DNA of 64,000 bases from Brevibacterium paucivorans (GCF_016907735.1 NZ_JAFBCP010000001.1:1116001-1180000); one strand, 5' to 3'; shown: positions 53,849 to 61,960, counted from the stretch's first letter. Made by a program: numbers and translations. Notes: generated by a model from the sequence alone, not told the origin.

Positions 53849-54454
53849 GTGCCTATCGTCATTGGAATTGCTGGTGGAACCGGCAGTGGGAAGACCACGC
53901 TGACGCAGGCTCTGGCGGAAAAGTTTTCTGGACGCACCACAGTGATCTATCAGGACAACTATTACAAGCGCCAGGATCACTTAACGTTTGAGGAGCGCAC
54001 GCGCGTCAATTACGACTCACCCGAGGCATTCGACATCGACCTCATGGCTGCGCACATTGAGGACCTCAAGGCGATGCGTCCAGTGCAGGGGCCGGTGTAC
54101 GACTTCAGTAATCACAACCGCACAGATGAAACGGTGGATATTCAGCCGGAAAGCGTGATTCTGGTTGAAGGGATTTTACTGTTACACGAACCGCGCTTGT
54201 GTTCCCTTTTGGATATCAAACTGTTTGTGGACGCCGATGCTGATGTGCGTATTCTTCGACGGATCAAGCGCGATGTGTTAGAGCGTGGCCGGTCGATCGA
54301 GTCGGTGGAGAAACAGTACTTGGAAACTGTGAAGCCCATGCACGAACTCTATGTCGAAACCTCAAAGCGCAATGCCGACCTCATTATTCCCGACGGTGGT
54401 CACAACCTGGTTGCTTTGGACATGCTGGTACACCGGCTGTCACGCGAATTGTAG
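53849..54454 (+). CDS. udk: Uridine kinase
   Basis: Phosphorylates uridine and cytidine. 201 residues: P-loop GIAGGTGSGKTTLTQAL, YQDNYYK, NYDSPEAFD, and ILVEGILLL, DVRILRRIKRD. GTG at 53849 after TGAGGAG gives the usual start VPIVIGIAGG. Alone on this strand. Confidence 0.96.
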   Translation: MPIVIGIAGGTGSGKTTLTQALAEKFSGRTTVIYQDNYYKRQDHLTFEERTRVNYDSPEAFDIDLMAAHIEDLKAMRPVQGPVYDFSNHNRTDETVDIQPESVILVEGILLLHEPRLCSLLDIKLFVDADADVRILRRIKRDVLERGRSIESVEKQYLETVKPMHELYVETSKRNADLIIPDGGHNLVALDMLVHRLSREL

Positions 54455-54477
54455 GGTTTTGTTGTAGACCGCGCGAG

Positions 54478-55086
54478 CTAACGACTTAGGCTGCGGGAGG
54501 TGTGGGCGAGCGCGCTGATTGCGTTTTCGAGGTCACGGCTCAGGCGCACTCCGCGGATGACCTGAATAGCCAGTTCGTCCGGTTCGCGGGCCGTCAAGGC
54601 GTAGGCCACGTTGTGTGACGCGACTTTCGCAAACGCACGCGCGTGCTCCAGCAGGTAGTCGTTGTCAACGTTTAGTCCCTTATCACCGAGCCTACGTAAG
54701 ACCACCACCAGTTCCTCCCGCGCCCAAGAGGGCACATCGGGCCAGCCCAGCTGTTCGCTAATGGCGCGCACGCGTTGGTGCTCTGGCGAGTCTTGGTTCT
54801 GTGGCGGATGTGTCAGCCGCAGCGCTAAGCACTGACTCTTTTCCATGATGCGGGTGTTGGGAGCGTGCGTGTCTATGAGGTGGGTGAGCTCTCGGATTTC
54901 ATCAATCGGGGTGTCGAGGTCGTCGCGTAGCAAGTGAATGAGATTCAGGCGTGCAAGGTGTCTGTCTGTGTAGTCGGCTGTGGTCGCGTTGCGTTTAACC
55001 CCCGCAGGCAAAATCCCGGCTCGGATCCAGTATTTGATCGTGGCGACACTGATTCCGCTACGGGTGGCGAGTTCGGCGAGTTTCAT
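54478..55086 (-). CDS. MerR-family transcriptional regulator
   Basis: 202 residues: MerR helix-turn-helix start (KLAELATRSGISVATIKYWI, RAGILPAG, DYTDRHLARLNLIHLL) and a helical C-terminal half, not one of the metal-sensing types. Divergent from the DUF2306 gene; the dyad between them is its likely target. Confidence 0.88.
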   Translation of the reverse strand: MKLAELATRSGISVATIKYWIRAGILPAGVKRNATTADYTDRHLARLNLIHLLRDDLDTPIDEIRELTHLIDTHAPNTRIMEKSQCLALRLTHPPQNQDSPEHQRVRAISEQLGWPDVPSWAREELVVVLRRLGDKGLNVDNDYLLEHARAFAKVASHNVAYALTAREPDELAIQVIRGVRLSRDLENAISALAHTSRSLSR

Positions 55087-55103
55087 TTGTCACGCTCTCA
55101 ATC

Positions 55104-55130
55104 AGATAGTAGAAGTTCGTTCGACTATCT
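55104..55130. promoter_or_regulatory. Operator dyad between MerR and DUF2306 genes
   Basis: AGATAGT (55104-55110) and ACTATCT (55124-55130) form a perfect inverted repeat with a 13-base centre. On the minus strand the arm gives TACTAT, a -10-like box 19 bases before the MerR ATG. A further half-site GGATAGT lies at 55146-55152, towards the DUF2306 gene. Fits a MerR dimer controlling both directions. Confidence 0.6.
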
Positions 55131-55169
55131 ACGTTGGCACCAGTTGGATAGTGCAATTATCTTATAATC

Positions 55170-55709
55170 ATGAACAGCATTTTCACCGGGCTCACGCTGG
55201 CCACGGTCACGGTCCACCCCGGTTTCACTCATACCGTCATCACGATTCATGCCATCGCGGCTTCCCTTGTTGTTCTCATCGGTCCCGTCAACGTGCTGCG
55301 CAAGAAAAAAGACTCTAAGCACAAAGCGTTGGGTCGCTCATGGGTTGTGGCTATGTACGCCACGTGCGTTTCCGGCATGTTCATATACACCATCTCAGGT
55401 GGCTTCACAATTTTCCATGCACTCGCGATCTTAACCTTCATCACAACAACTCTGGGCGTGATAAGCATTCGTCGCAACCGGGTAACGGCACACGTGGGGA
55501 ACATGGTGGGAGGCTACGTAGGCGCGTTGATCGCTGGCGGGTTCGCCGCGTTCGTTCCGGGCCGATTTATTCCCGTGCTCGCGGTCCAGAATCCGGTTCT
55601 TTTGTGGTCGGTGATCGTGGTGGTTGTGGTTCTTGCTACAGCTTGGGTGCTCTACGTTCTGACGCTGTTCAAGCCTCGCATAACGCGTCGACGTGGTCTT
55701 GCCACATAG
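55170..55709 (+). CDS. DUF2306-type membrane protein
   Basis: 179 residues, four helices (TVITIHAIAASLVVLIGPVN, SWVVAMYATCVSGMFIYT, IFHALAILTFITTTLGVISI, NMVGGYVGALIAGGFAAFVP) plus a fifth near the end. The pattern H-x8-P-x-N-V...HKALGRSWV is that of DUF2306; histidines lie in helices 1 and 3, as if to bind heme or metal, but this is not shown. Expression probably set by the divergent MerR protein. Confidence 0.8.
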   Translation: MNSIFTGLTLATVTVHPGFTHTVITIHAIAASLVVLIGPVNVLRKKKDSKHKALGRSWVVAMYATCVSGMFIYTISGGFTIFHALAILTFITTTLGVISIRRNRVTAHVGNMVGGYVGALIAGGFAAFVPGRFIPVLAVQNPVLLWSVIVVVVVLATAWVLYVLTLFKPRITRRRGLAT

Positions 55710-55759
55710 CAGGTAGGTCGTTGTCTCGGCCTGGCACCGCACGTCTTTGTACACCGCAC

Positions 55760-56083
55760 TCATAGTGCAACCACCTCGTAGCGGAAAAGAGGGTCTGACT
55801 CTGCGCCTGGCCCGGCTACTACTGCTACAGAAGATTTCAGAACCTTCAAGTACGAATTCTCGCTGTCCCACGAACACGTATAGCATACGGTCAACGTAAG
55901 TGACGCACCCCGCTTAGCTTTGACGCTCACCCCTTTGCCACGGTTCGTGACAACACACTTCTGTGTTTCTTCGTACGTAATTGCGCGTAGTTCAACATTT
56001 GAGTCAGCAAATGCTGAGAGACTACGTGCAAGTTGTCCGGCAAATTCCTTAGCGACTTTTTCTAATTCATCGATCGAAGCCAC
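55760..56083 (-). CDS. Small protein of unknown function
   Basis: About 107 residues from GTG at 56083 (VASIDELEKVAKEFAGQLAR); a TTG at 56104 is an alternative start. First a helix, then a beta-rich part with two cysteines (LTVCYTCSWD) and an N-R-G-K-G turn. No signal peptide or known motif. It overlaps the end of the gene upstream by about 20 bases. Codon use is more AT-rich than around, hinting at recent arrival. Confidence 0.55.
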   Translation of the reverse strand: MASIDELEKVAKEFAGQLARSLSAFADSNVELRAITYEETQKCVVTNRGKGVSVKAKRGASLTLTVCYTCSWDSENSYLKVLKSSVAVVAGPGAESDPLFRYEVVAL

Positions 56084-56250
56084 TGCAAGTCTTCGATTCT
56101 GCAAAGGATCCGGAATTTGTCGGCTTCCAAGACATGAGCCTGAGCCATCGCTTTGGCAACGTCTAGCGGCATGCCTAATCGGTCCTTAAGCCGCACAAGC
56201 TCATCCTCAAGCTCCTCTTTGGACAGTGATTCGAAAACTACTGATCCCAT
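56062..56250 (-). CDS. Very small helical protein of unknown function
   Basis: 62 residues from ATG at 56250 (AGAGGGGAG in front): VVFESLSKEELEDELVRLKD followed by a second helix and CRIEDLQWLRSMN. Charged, alpha-helical, with no DNA-binding motif I recognise. Coupled to the 107-residue protein downstream; such overlapping tiny pairs are often toxin-antitoxin or accessory modules, but there is no motif to support that. Confidence 0.55.
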   Translation of the reverse strand: MGSVVFESLSKEELEDELVRLKDRLGMPLDVAKAMAQAHVLEADKFRILCRIEDLQWLRSMN

Positions 56251-56540
56251 GACTCTCCCCTCTTTTCTACTATGACACAGTACGTCCAGGGTCTGACACA
56301 GTTTTGAGAACACCTGCTCCCTACCGTGACAACCTCTCTCTGAAGGAACCTCCCCGATCGCTTGGACGGTCTGGGTAGGAAAACCAGTACTCTTGCTAGA
56401 CGCCGGGGCAAAACACGCAATCGTTGCACACATCACTTACATGAAATCTTTTTAATTTGGCCCTCATTGCAGTTTCATCTGCGGGTACTTGACTGAAATG
56501 TGAAAGATGTTCCACCACCTCGGTCAAAAGAGAGGCCCCG
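56251..56540. other. AT-rich divergent promoter region
   Basis: Non-coding, with the TGACACAGT direct repeat, a TTTTTAATTT stretch and TTGACT (near 56489) upstream of the P-loop gene. Probably carries promoters for both directions; an additional weak frame reading right to left (to 56436) lacks start signals and I leave it out. Confidence 0.5.
56273..56302. repeat. Direct repeat TGACACAGT with 21-bp spacing
   Basis: TGACACAGT at 56273-56281 and again at 56294-56302: two helical turns apart, same face, just upstream of the tiny gene on the minus strand. Layout suits tandem binding of a response regulator of the OmpR class, one of which lies at 59823. Confidence 0.4.
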
Positions 56541-57707
56541 ATGACACTTACTGACGTTCCACACGTAGCTCCACAGTCAATGGCACAGGACGCAACCCTG
56601 GTCGACCCTCAGGCGGCCCTCAAGCGAGCAAAGTACGCATACTCAACCCGCTTCATCCACGCTACGAAAGACGACAGCGACTTCGTTGTCGATCCAGACA
56701 AAACTCAGAAGCCCAGCGCTGGCGATGTCGTGCTTGCCCGTGTCACCGAAATTGGGAAGCACAAGCGTCTCGAAGGACACAACTCGCGTAGGCAAACGCT
56801 GTTTCTTGGCGACACGATTGTCGTGTCATACGGAAGCCGCTACGCCGCAGACCAGTTTCTCGCCGTCCTGCCTAACGACCTCGGCCCTTGCAACTTGGCA
56901 GCCGCAGGGGGACTGGCTGCAGAAGTCATTGAACAGCACGATCGGATTGACTTCGCAACAGAGCTCGAACCGATCGGGCTCTTGAAGCGTGCCGACGGAC
57001 AACGCGTAAACGTGCGCGATTATGCACCCCACACGATCGGCACTTCTTCACTCAACGCTCTTCCAGCCACTGATAACTCGTCGACTGTGCCCGTTGTCAG
57101 TGTGCTTGGCACGTCCATGAACTCTGGTAAATCGACAACCCTGGCATGCCTTGCACGCGGGCTCGTTGAGGCTGGACTACGCGTTCACGTTGGTAAAGCA
57201 ACGGGAACTGGCGCGGGTAACGACACTCACCTGTTCGCTGATGCAGGAGCTCATCGCGTTCTCGACTTCACGGACTTTGGTTTCTCAACCACATTCGGAC
57301 TTTCGTTCACAGAGGTTGAAAAAGTCTTCACGTCTCTTGCAACTGAACTCTCGAAGGACACGGGCGAGGGACGCCCAGACATCGTCCTCATCGAGATTGC
57401 CGACGGAATTTTCCAAGGCGAAACTCGCGAACTCCTCACCAGCACAAACTTCGTAAACCGCGTCAACAAGGTTCTCTTTTCCGCTGGCGATGCGCTGGGG
57501 GCAGTTGGAGGAGCCTCAATCCTGACGGATCTGGGACACCGACCACTCGCAGTATCCGGAGTGCTCACGGCATCGCCTCTTGCAACTCGTGAAGCCACAG
57601 CGGCCCTCGACGTTCCCGTACTTCCCACTTACGACCTCTGCGAACCGCACGTGGCCTCTTCATTGATCGCGAATCTAGACAACCTAATCCGGAATGACAC
57701 CAAATAA
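56541..57707 (+). CDS. P-loop NTPase, DUF1611-like, coupled to an ABC exporter
   Basis: 388 residues. The first 170 form a beta-rich domain (VVLARVTEIGKHKRLEGHNS, DTIVVSYGSRYAADQFLAV). The second part is a P-loop domain: GTSMNSGKST (190-199, Lys197), then KATGTGAGNDTHLFADAGAH, LDFTDFGFSTTFGL and PDIVLIEIADGIFQGET as Walker B. This pattern resembles the C-terminal half of DUF1611/DgcN-like proteins and dethiobiotin-synthetase-like folds, which phosphorylate or ligate small acids. Substrate unknown. ATG at 56541 after AAGAGAGG. It overlaps the ABC gene by 14 bases, so the two proteins act together. Confidence 0.75.
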   Translation: MTLTDVPHVAPQSMAQDATLVDPQAALKRAKYAYSTRFIHATKDDSDFVVDPDKTQKPSAGDVVLARVTEIGKHKRLEGHNSRRQTLFLGDTIVVSYGSRYAADQFLAVLPNDLGPCNLAAAGGLAAEVIEQHDRIDFATELEPIGLLKRADGQRVNVRDYAPHTIGTSSLNALPATDNSSTVPVVSVLGTSMNSGKSTTLACLARGLVEAGLRVHVGKATGTGAGNDTHLFADAGAHRVLDFTDFGFSTTFGLSFTEVEKVFTSLATELSKDTGEGRPDIVLIEIADGIFQGETRELLTSTNFVNRVNKVLFSAGDALGAVGGASILTDLGHRPLAVSGVLTASPLATREATAALDVPVLPTYDLCEPHVASSLIANLDNLIRNDTK

Positions 57708-59304
57708 GATCACTTCCACTAACACGCTTGTTCGACTGTGGCACGGTGTTCGCCGAAAATGGTTCGCGACCCTCGTTGCTTTAGGAATCGGACAAGCCGC
57801 GTTGAGCATGATCATGGCGTGGGCCATGATCGAGCTCAACCGCTCGAACGGTGCAGCGTCTATCGTGCTGTCACTTGTGACCATGGCGCTCGTTGCTCTG
57901 GGGATTGGAGCATTACGGGTAAATGAACGTGTCGTGGCTGAGCGTTTGGGCCAAGATTACGTTCACGACATTCGACGCGAACTGGTGCGCTCTGTTCTTA
58001 CACCTGGTGATTCCAGTTCGCTGGGGATCACTGTTGCACGGACAACGAACGACCTGTCATCTGTGCGCAATTGGATCTCGCAGGGGATCGCGCCTTTAGT
58101 AGTCGCCGTACCGCTACTGAGCGGAGTGCTTATCGCTTTCGCGATACTTGACTGGCGACTCGCGATCGGTGCGGCCATTCCCCTTGTGGTCCTGGGGGTA
58201 GGTGTCGCTCTATGGACCCGCGACGCATACGCGAAATCACGTGCGCTACGACGCACCCGTGGCGCAATGGCTTCGCGGATAGCCGAAACCACCCTGGCAG
58301 CAGAATCAGTTGTTTCCGCAGGTGGCGCACACCGCGAGTTAAAAAACATTGACACGATCGCCAAGCGACTCATCGACCGCGCTGTCACTCGTGCAGAGAC
58401 ACTAGGTCTGCTACGTGCAACCGGTCTCGTCGCCGGGACTCTCATGACCATGGTCGTTGCTACATTGGGCATCATCCTGGAAATGCCACCGGAAAAAGTG
58501 GTGGCCGCCTTGGCAATCGCTGGTATCGCCACCACCCCACTCATGGACATGGGTCGGATTGTGGAGTTCCGGCAGAGCTACCTTGCGGCTTGTGCCGTTC
58601 TCATTCCTTCTCTTGAAGACGCACGTGCAAGGAGGTCTCAAGCTCAAGAACACCGCGAGCGAGCGGTGCCACACATCGAAGCGACTTCGAGCCGTCACGT
58701 GTACCTCGACATTTCAGACCATCTGATCTCACCGCTGGACTTGGCCCCACGAGATCGGGTTGTGTTCACCGGCGACCAACGTGCTGTGACGGAAATGCTC
58801 ATGCGAACTCAAGGTCTACTTGTACCTTCGACGTCCAGTTCTGACGTGGTTGCTGTAGGCGATAAAAACCTTGTTGCGCTACAAGCGCGTGAAAGAAGAG
58901 CGTACATTGGCCACGCCCATTCAGGTATGACCTTTGAACGCGGGACTGTTCTGCGTGCGATCCGGTATCGCAATCCCTCATTGGATAAGCAACTGGCCGT
59001 TGACTTGTTCAATCGAGTGGGACTGGATGAGTTAGAAGACGGGACACAGACTTTCCTTCGACGCGGAGGTGAAGCATTAACACCGAACCAGCGAGCCCGA
59101 CTATCACTTGCTCGCGCTCTGTACGGCGAGCCACCACTTCTGATTATTCAGGGGCTCGAAGCTGACCTTGACGACAACGGACGCGAACTGCTGTGCAAAA
59201 CCGTACAGCAATACCCCGGCGTGGTAATTCTCGTAAACTGCCCACACACAGCCTCGGAACTCGAAACGCGTTCAGTTCCAGTGATGAGCACGCAAGCAGC
59301 CTAA
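57694..59304 (+). CDS. ABC exporter half-transporter with degenerate nucleotide-binding domain
   Basis: 536 residues. Residues about 15-300 form a six-helix ABC type-I exporter domain (LGQDYVHDIRRELVRSVLTP is the coupling region). The C-terminal domain keeps the ABC outline but is broken: VVFTGDQRAVTEML (357-370) replaces the Walker A loop with no Gly-Lys-Ser/Thr; the signature reads LTPNQRARLSLARAL (462-476); the Walker B end is LLIIQGLEADLDD (482-494), lacking Asp-Glu; His519 of the H-loop is kept. It probably cannot hydrolyse ATP alone and needs another NBD, or has turned to a different function. The P-loop protein just upstream could supply the lost nucleotide activity. Confidence 0.8.
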   Translation: MTPNKITSTNTLVRLWHGVRRKWFATLVALGIGQAALSMIMAWAMIELNRSNGAASIVLSLVTMALVALGIGALRVNERVVAERLGQDYVHDIRRELVRSVLTPGDSSSLGITVARTTNDLSSVRNWISQGIAPLVVAVPLLSGVLIAFAILDWRLAIGAAIPLVVLGVGVALWTRDAYAKSRALRRTRGAMASRIAETTLAAESVVSAGGAHRELKNIDTIAKRLIDRAVTRAETLGLLRATGLVAGTLMTMVVATLGIILEMPPEKVVAALAIAGIATTPLMDMGRIVEFRQSYLAACAVLIPSLEDARARRSQAQEHRERAVPHIEATSSRHVYLDISDHLISPLDLAPRDRVVFTGDQRAVTEMLMRTQGLLVPSTSSSDVVAVGDKNLVALQARERRAYIGHAHSGMTFERGTVLRAIRYRNPSLDKQLAVDLFNRVGLDELEDGTQTFLRRGGEALTPNQRARLSLARALYGEPPLLIIQGLEADLDDNGRELLCKTVQQYPGVVILVNCPHTASELETRSVPVMSTQAA

Positions 59305-59346
59305 GTAAGCCCTCGCTCACGAACTGATTTTTAGGAGCACATCACC

Positions 59347-59799
59347 ATGCGTACCACCTTGACTGTCTTCGTCCTTGCTCTTGTTGCCGTGAGTAGCACC
59401 TTGCTCATTACAACCCGGAACAATGAACCTGACCGTGGCCCTAAAACCGGTGTCAACGTGCAACATGAGCCTCACCAAGACGCCTCACCCAAACCAAGCC
59501 CTTCAGCTGATACCAAGGAAGTAGATACCAAAGACAGCCACGACTCTGAAACCCACAACAACCCTGCTTCCGACCACAAGAAGGAAAAGGCTCAGGCTGA
59601 ACTTTCAGATCCAAAGAAGAACAGTGACTCCAAGCAAAAGTCGACCGCTCCTAAGCCACGCAAAGAGTCAGAACCGAAGAAAAAGAACAAACCTAAACCC
59701 CAACGTCCAGCACCCCCGCAAGGTCTCTGCGAATGGGACGACGACGAATGGGAATGTGAAGACTCGGACGACGACGATGACGACGAAGACGACGACTGA
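59347..59799 (+). CDS. Secreted protein with poly-acidic C-terminus
   Basis: 150 residues. Signal peptide-like start (TLTVFVLALVAVSSTLLITT), a Lys/Asp/Ser/Pro-rich unstructured body, then GLCEWDDDEWECEDSDDDDD to the end: two cysteines enclosing a W-D-D-D-E-W segment, then an aspartate run. No globular part. The tail should bind divalent cations. ATG after TTTTAGGAG; 42 bases behind the ABC gene, so it is likely its cargo, a ligand-binding partner or a signal. Its role is unknown. Confidence 0.75.
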   Translation: MRTTLTVFVLALVAVSSTLLITTRNNEPDRGPKTGVNVQHEPHQDASPKPSPSADTKEVDTKDSHDSETHNNPASDHKKEKAQAELSDPKKNSDSKQKSTAPKPRKESEPKKKNKPKPQRPAPPQGLCEWDDDEWECEDSDDDDDDEDDD

Positions 59800-59822
59800 A
59801 AACCGACAGTAGACACAACCGC

Positions 59823-60503
59823 CTAAACGTCGATCAGTTTGTACCCGGCTCCACGAACCGTGACAAAACGTTCTGCACCTAACTTTGCGCGCAGTGATTT
59901 CACGTACACATCGACGACGTTTGATGAGCCGTCGTGGTCGTGCCCCCACACCCGCGACAGTATTTGAGAGCGGGTGAGAATCTGATTGGGGTTCTCCAGA
60001 AACATACACACGAGCCCAAATTCACGGCTCGAAAGTTCAACACGCTCTTCACCTGAACCACCACTGACCGTTGCGGTCCGATTCCGGACATCAACCGTAA
60101 GGCCACCAAGACTCAAGGTGCTCTGGTCTTCATCATCGGAATCTTGAGCATCTGCCAACCGCGCTTGAATGCGCGCGAGCAACTCTTCAAATCTAAACGG
60201 CTTGGAAATATAGTCGTTTGCCCCGGATGCAAACCCTTGAACAGTATCTTCGACTGCGGTCCGAGCGGTCACCATAATGACCGGGGTGTTCACACCCAGC
60301 GAACGCATGTTCTTCAGCACAGTGAAACCGTCCATACGCGGTAGACCCACGTCCAGGATGACCAGGTCAATGTCGTCCGCCGTCGCTTGATCGAGCGCGT
60401 GAATCCCGTCGGAAACAACTGCACAGGTGAATCCGTGAGAAACGAGCCCCTTCTTGATAAACCGTGCAATTCGTTCTTCATCTTCTGCAATCAAAATGTG
60501 CAT
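59823..60503 (-). CDS. OmpR/PhoB-family response regulator
   Basis: 226 residues: receiver with EDEE, phospho-acceptor Asp51 (LVILDVGLPRMDG), Lys in DYISKPFRF; winged helix ending VVDVYVKSLRAKLG and VRGAGYKLI. The TCS lies tail to tail with the P-loop/ABC/acidic-protein genes. Starts five bases after the kinase stop; the order kinase-regulator is the reverse of the common one. Confidence 0.95.
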   Translation of the reverse strand: MHILIAEDEERIARFIKKGLVSHGFTCAVVSDGIHALDQATADDIDLVILDVGLPRMDGFTVLKNMRSLGVNTPVIMVTARTAVEDTVQGFASGANDYISKPFRFEELLARIQARLADAQDSDDEDQSTLSLGGLTVDVRNRTATVSGGSGEERVELSSREFGLVCMFLENPNQILTRSQILSRVWGHDHDGSSNVVDVYVKSLRAKLGAERFVTVRGAGYKLIDV

Positions 60504-60508
60504 AGCGT

Positions 60509-61948
60509 CTATCCACTCATTCCTTTCACGGGGACCCGCGGAACCACGATGCTAAACCGAGACCCCTTACCCAAAGCGGATTCCACCTCAACCGAACCGC
60601 CGTGCGCATCCGCAATCGCGCTCACAATCGACAATCCCAAACCTGAGTTACCGAGCGAGCGTGATTGCTCCACTCGAATGAAACGTTCGAAAATCCTTTC
60701 GTGATCCTCTGGGCTGATTCCACACCCATAGTCACGAACGGAAAATACGACATGTCTTTGATCGTCTTGCGTTTCTATCGACAGTTCAATGTCAGAGTTC
60801 GCATCACTGTACTGCACCGCATTCGTCGCTAGCTGTACTATCGCCTGCATCATTCGTTGTCTGTCGAAATAAGCGGTCGTATCGACAACGGAAGAGAGTT
60901 TCCACGGGCGGTCGTCAATTCTTTTCACCGTGGATAGTGCCGCCTCGGCGAAGCTACGAGTGTTTTCGGATTCGAGGTGCACAAAGTCCGGTTGTTCGGC
61001 CTGCGCCAGAACCGAGAGATCTGCGACAATGCGGGCCATCCGATCAAGCTCTTCAAGCACAATCTCTTTCGACTCATCAAAATCTTCGTCATCTGCGTCG
61101 AGCACCTCGACTGTTCCACGAACGATCGTGATTGGTGTACGTAGTTCATGCCCGGAATCACGCAAGAACTGTCGCTGGTTGATGTAACCCGCCTCCAACC
61201 GTTCCAGCATGCTGTTGAATTGGGTGGCAAGAACCGTAACCTCATTGTCCGCGTTCGGCACCTCTACACGCTTTCCGAGGTCGTCGACAGTGACGTGCTT
61301 CGTGGCCTGGGTTAGGCTCTCCAGCGGGCGAATAATCTTCCCCATCACGATCCATGCAGCGGATCCCACCAAGAGCAAAGTCAGAAACGAAATCACTCCG
61401 TAGAACGACGCCGTTTGCCACAACACTTGGCGCTCTTCTTCAACGGCATATGCAACGACATACGTCCCGACCGTGGGGTCGCCGTCGACCGTGACGGAAG
61501 CGATGATCAGCTTGAGTTCTCCATACTGGGGACTGTGGGCCGTAGCAAAAACAGTTTCCCCTGGAGTGTGTTCTTCACGGATAACACTGATAACCGCGTC
61601 AGTTGTGAGGTCAAAGTCTTGTGGCTGGGGACGAAACTTGGGCTGTTCGTTAGTCAGAGCCAGGACTGACTCATGACGACTTGGAACCGCCGCTTTCGTT
61701 GCTGTTTCCAGCAGGGATGTGACATCCCTAAAAGGATCTCCAGCGGCAGAGCGTTGATCCGCAATTGCCTGGAGTTCATCGATCTCTTGTTCCAGCTCAC
61801 GCACAACGCGTTCTTCGTAGCGGTTAAACATAGTCGAGAACGTCAAAGTTCCCGCTACACCGAGCCCCAACACAGTAAGCACGATCGCAACACACACGAT
61901 GCGCAGACGTAAACTGCGATGCGGTTGGAACGACTTAAACCAGGGCAT
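60509..61948 (-). CDS. Sensor histidine kinase
   Basis: 479 residues: helix 1 (IVCVAIVLTVLGLGVAGTLT), outer sensor of about 135 residues with no known fold, helix 2 (FYGVISFLTLLLVGSAAWIV), HAMP, H-box RDSGHELRTPITIV with His267, N-box QLATNAVQYS, and DYGCGISPEDHERIFERF, GLGLSIV. The outer part is rich in acidic residues (DELQAIADQRSAAGDPFRD). Similar in layout to envelope and cation sensors. ATG at 61948, six bases after TAAGCT. Confidence 0.94.
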   Translation of the reverse strand: MPWFKSFQPHRSLRLRIVCVAIVLTVLGLGVAGTLTFSTMFNRYEERVVRELEQEIDELQAIADQRSAAGDPFRDVTSLLETATKAAVPSRHESVLALTNEQPKFRPQPQDFDLTTDAVISVIREEHTPGETVFATAHSPQYGELKLIIASVTVDGDPTVGTYVVAYAVEEERQVLWQTASFYGVISFLTLLLVGSAAWIVMGKIIRPLESLTQATKHVTVDDLGKRVEVPNADNEVTVLATQFNSMLERLEAGYINQRQFLRDSGHELRTPITIVRGTVEVLDADDEDFDESKEIVLEELDRMARIVADLSVLAQAEQPDFVHLESENTRSFAEAALSTVKRIDDRPWKLSSVVDTTAYFDRQRMMQAIVQLATNAVQYSDANSDIELSIETQDDQRHVVFSVRDYGCGISPEDHERIFERFIRVEQSRSLGNSGLGLSIVSAIADAHGGSVEVESALGKGSRFSIVVPRVPVKGMSG

Positions 61949-61954
61949 AATACG

Positions 61955-61960
61955 AGCTTA
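61955..61960 (-). promoter_or_regulatory. -10 box of the leaderless kinase gene
   Basis: TAAGCT on the minus strand, six bases before the ATG at 61948; kinase and regulator would be transcribed from here. Confidence 0.45.

Noticed and set aside
55163..55168. Perfect TATAAT one base before the DUF2306 ATG
   Set aside because: Too close to serve this ATG as a leaderless -10; either the real start is downstream or the match is chance.
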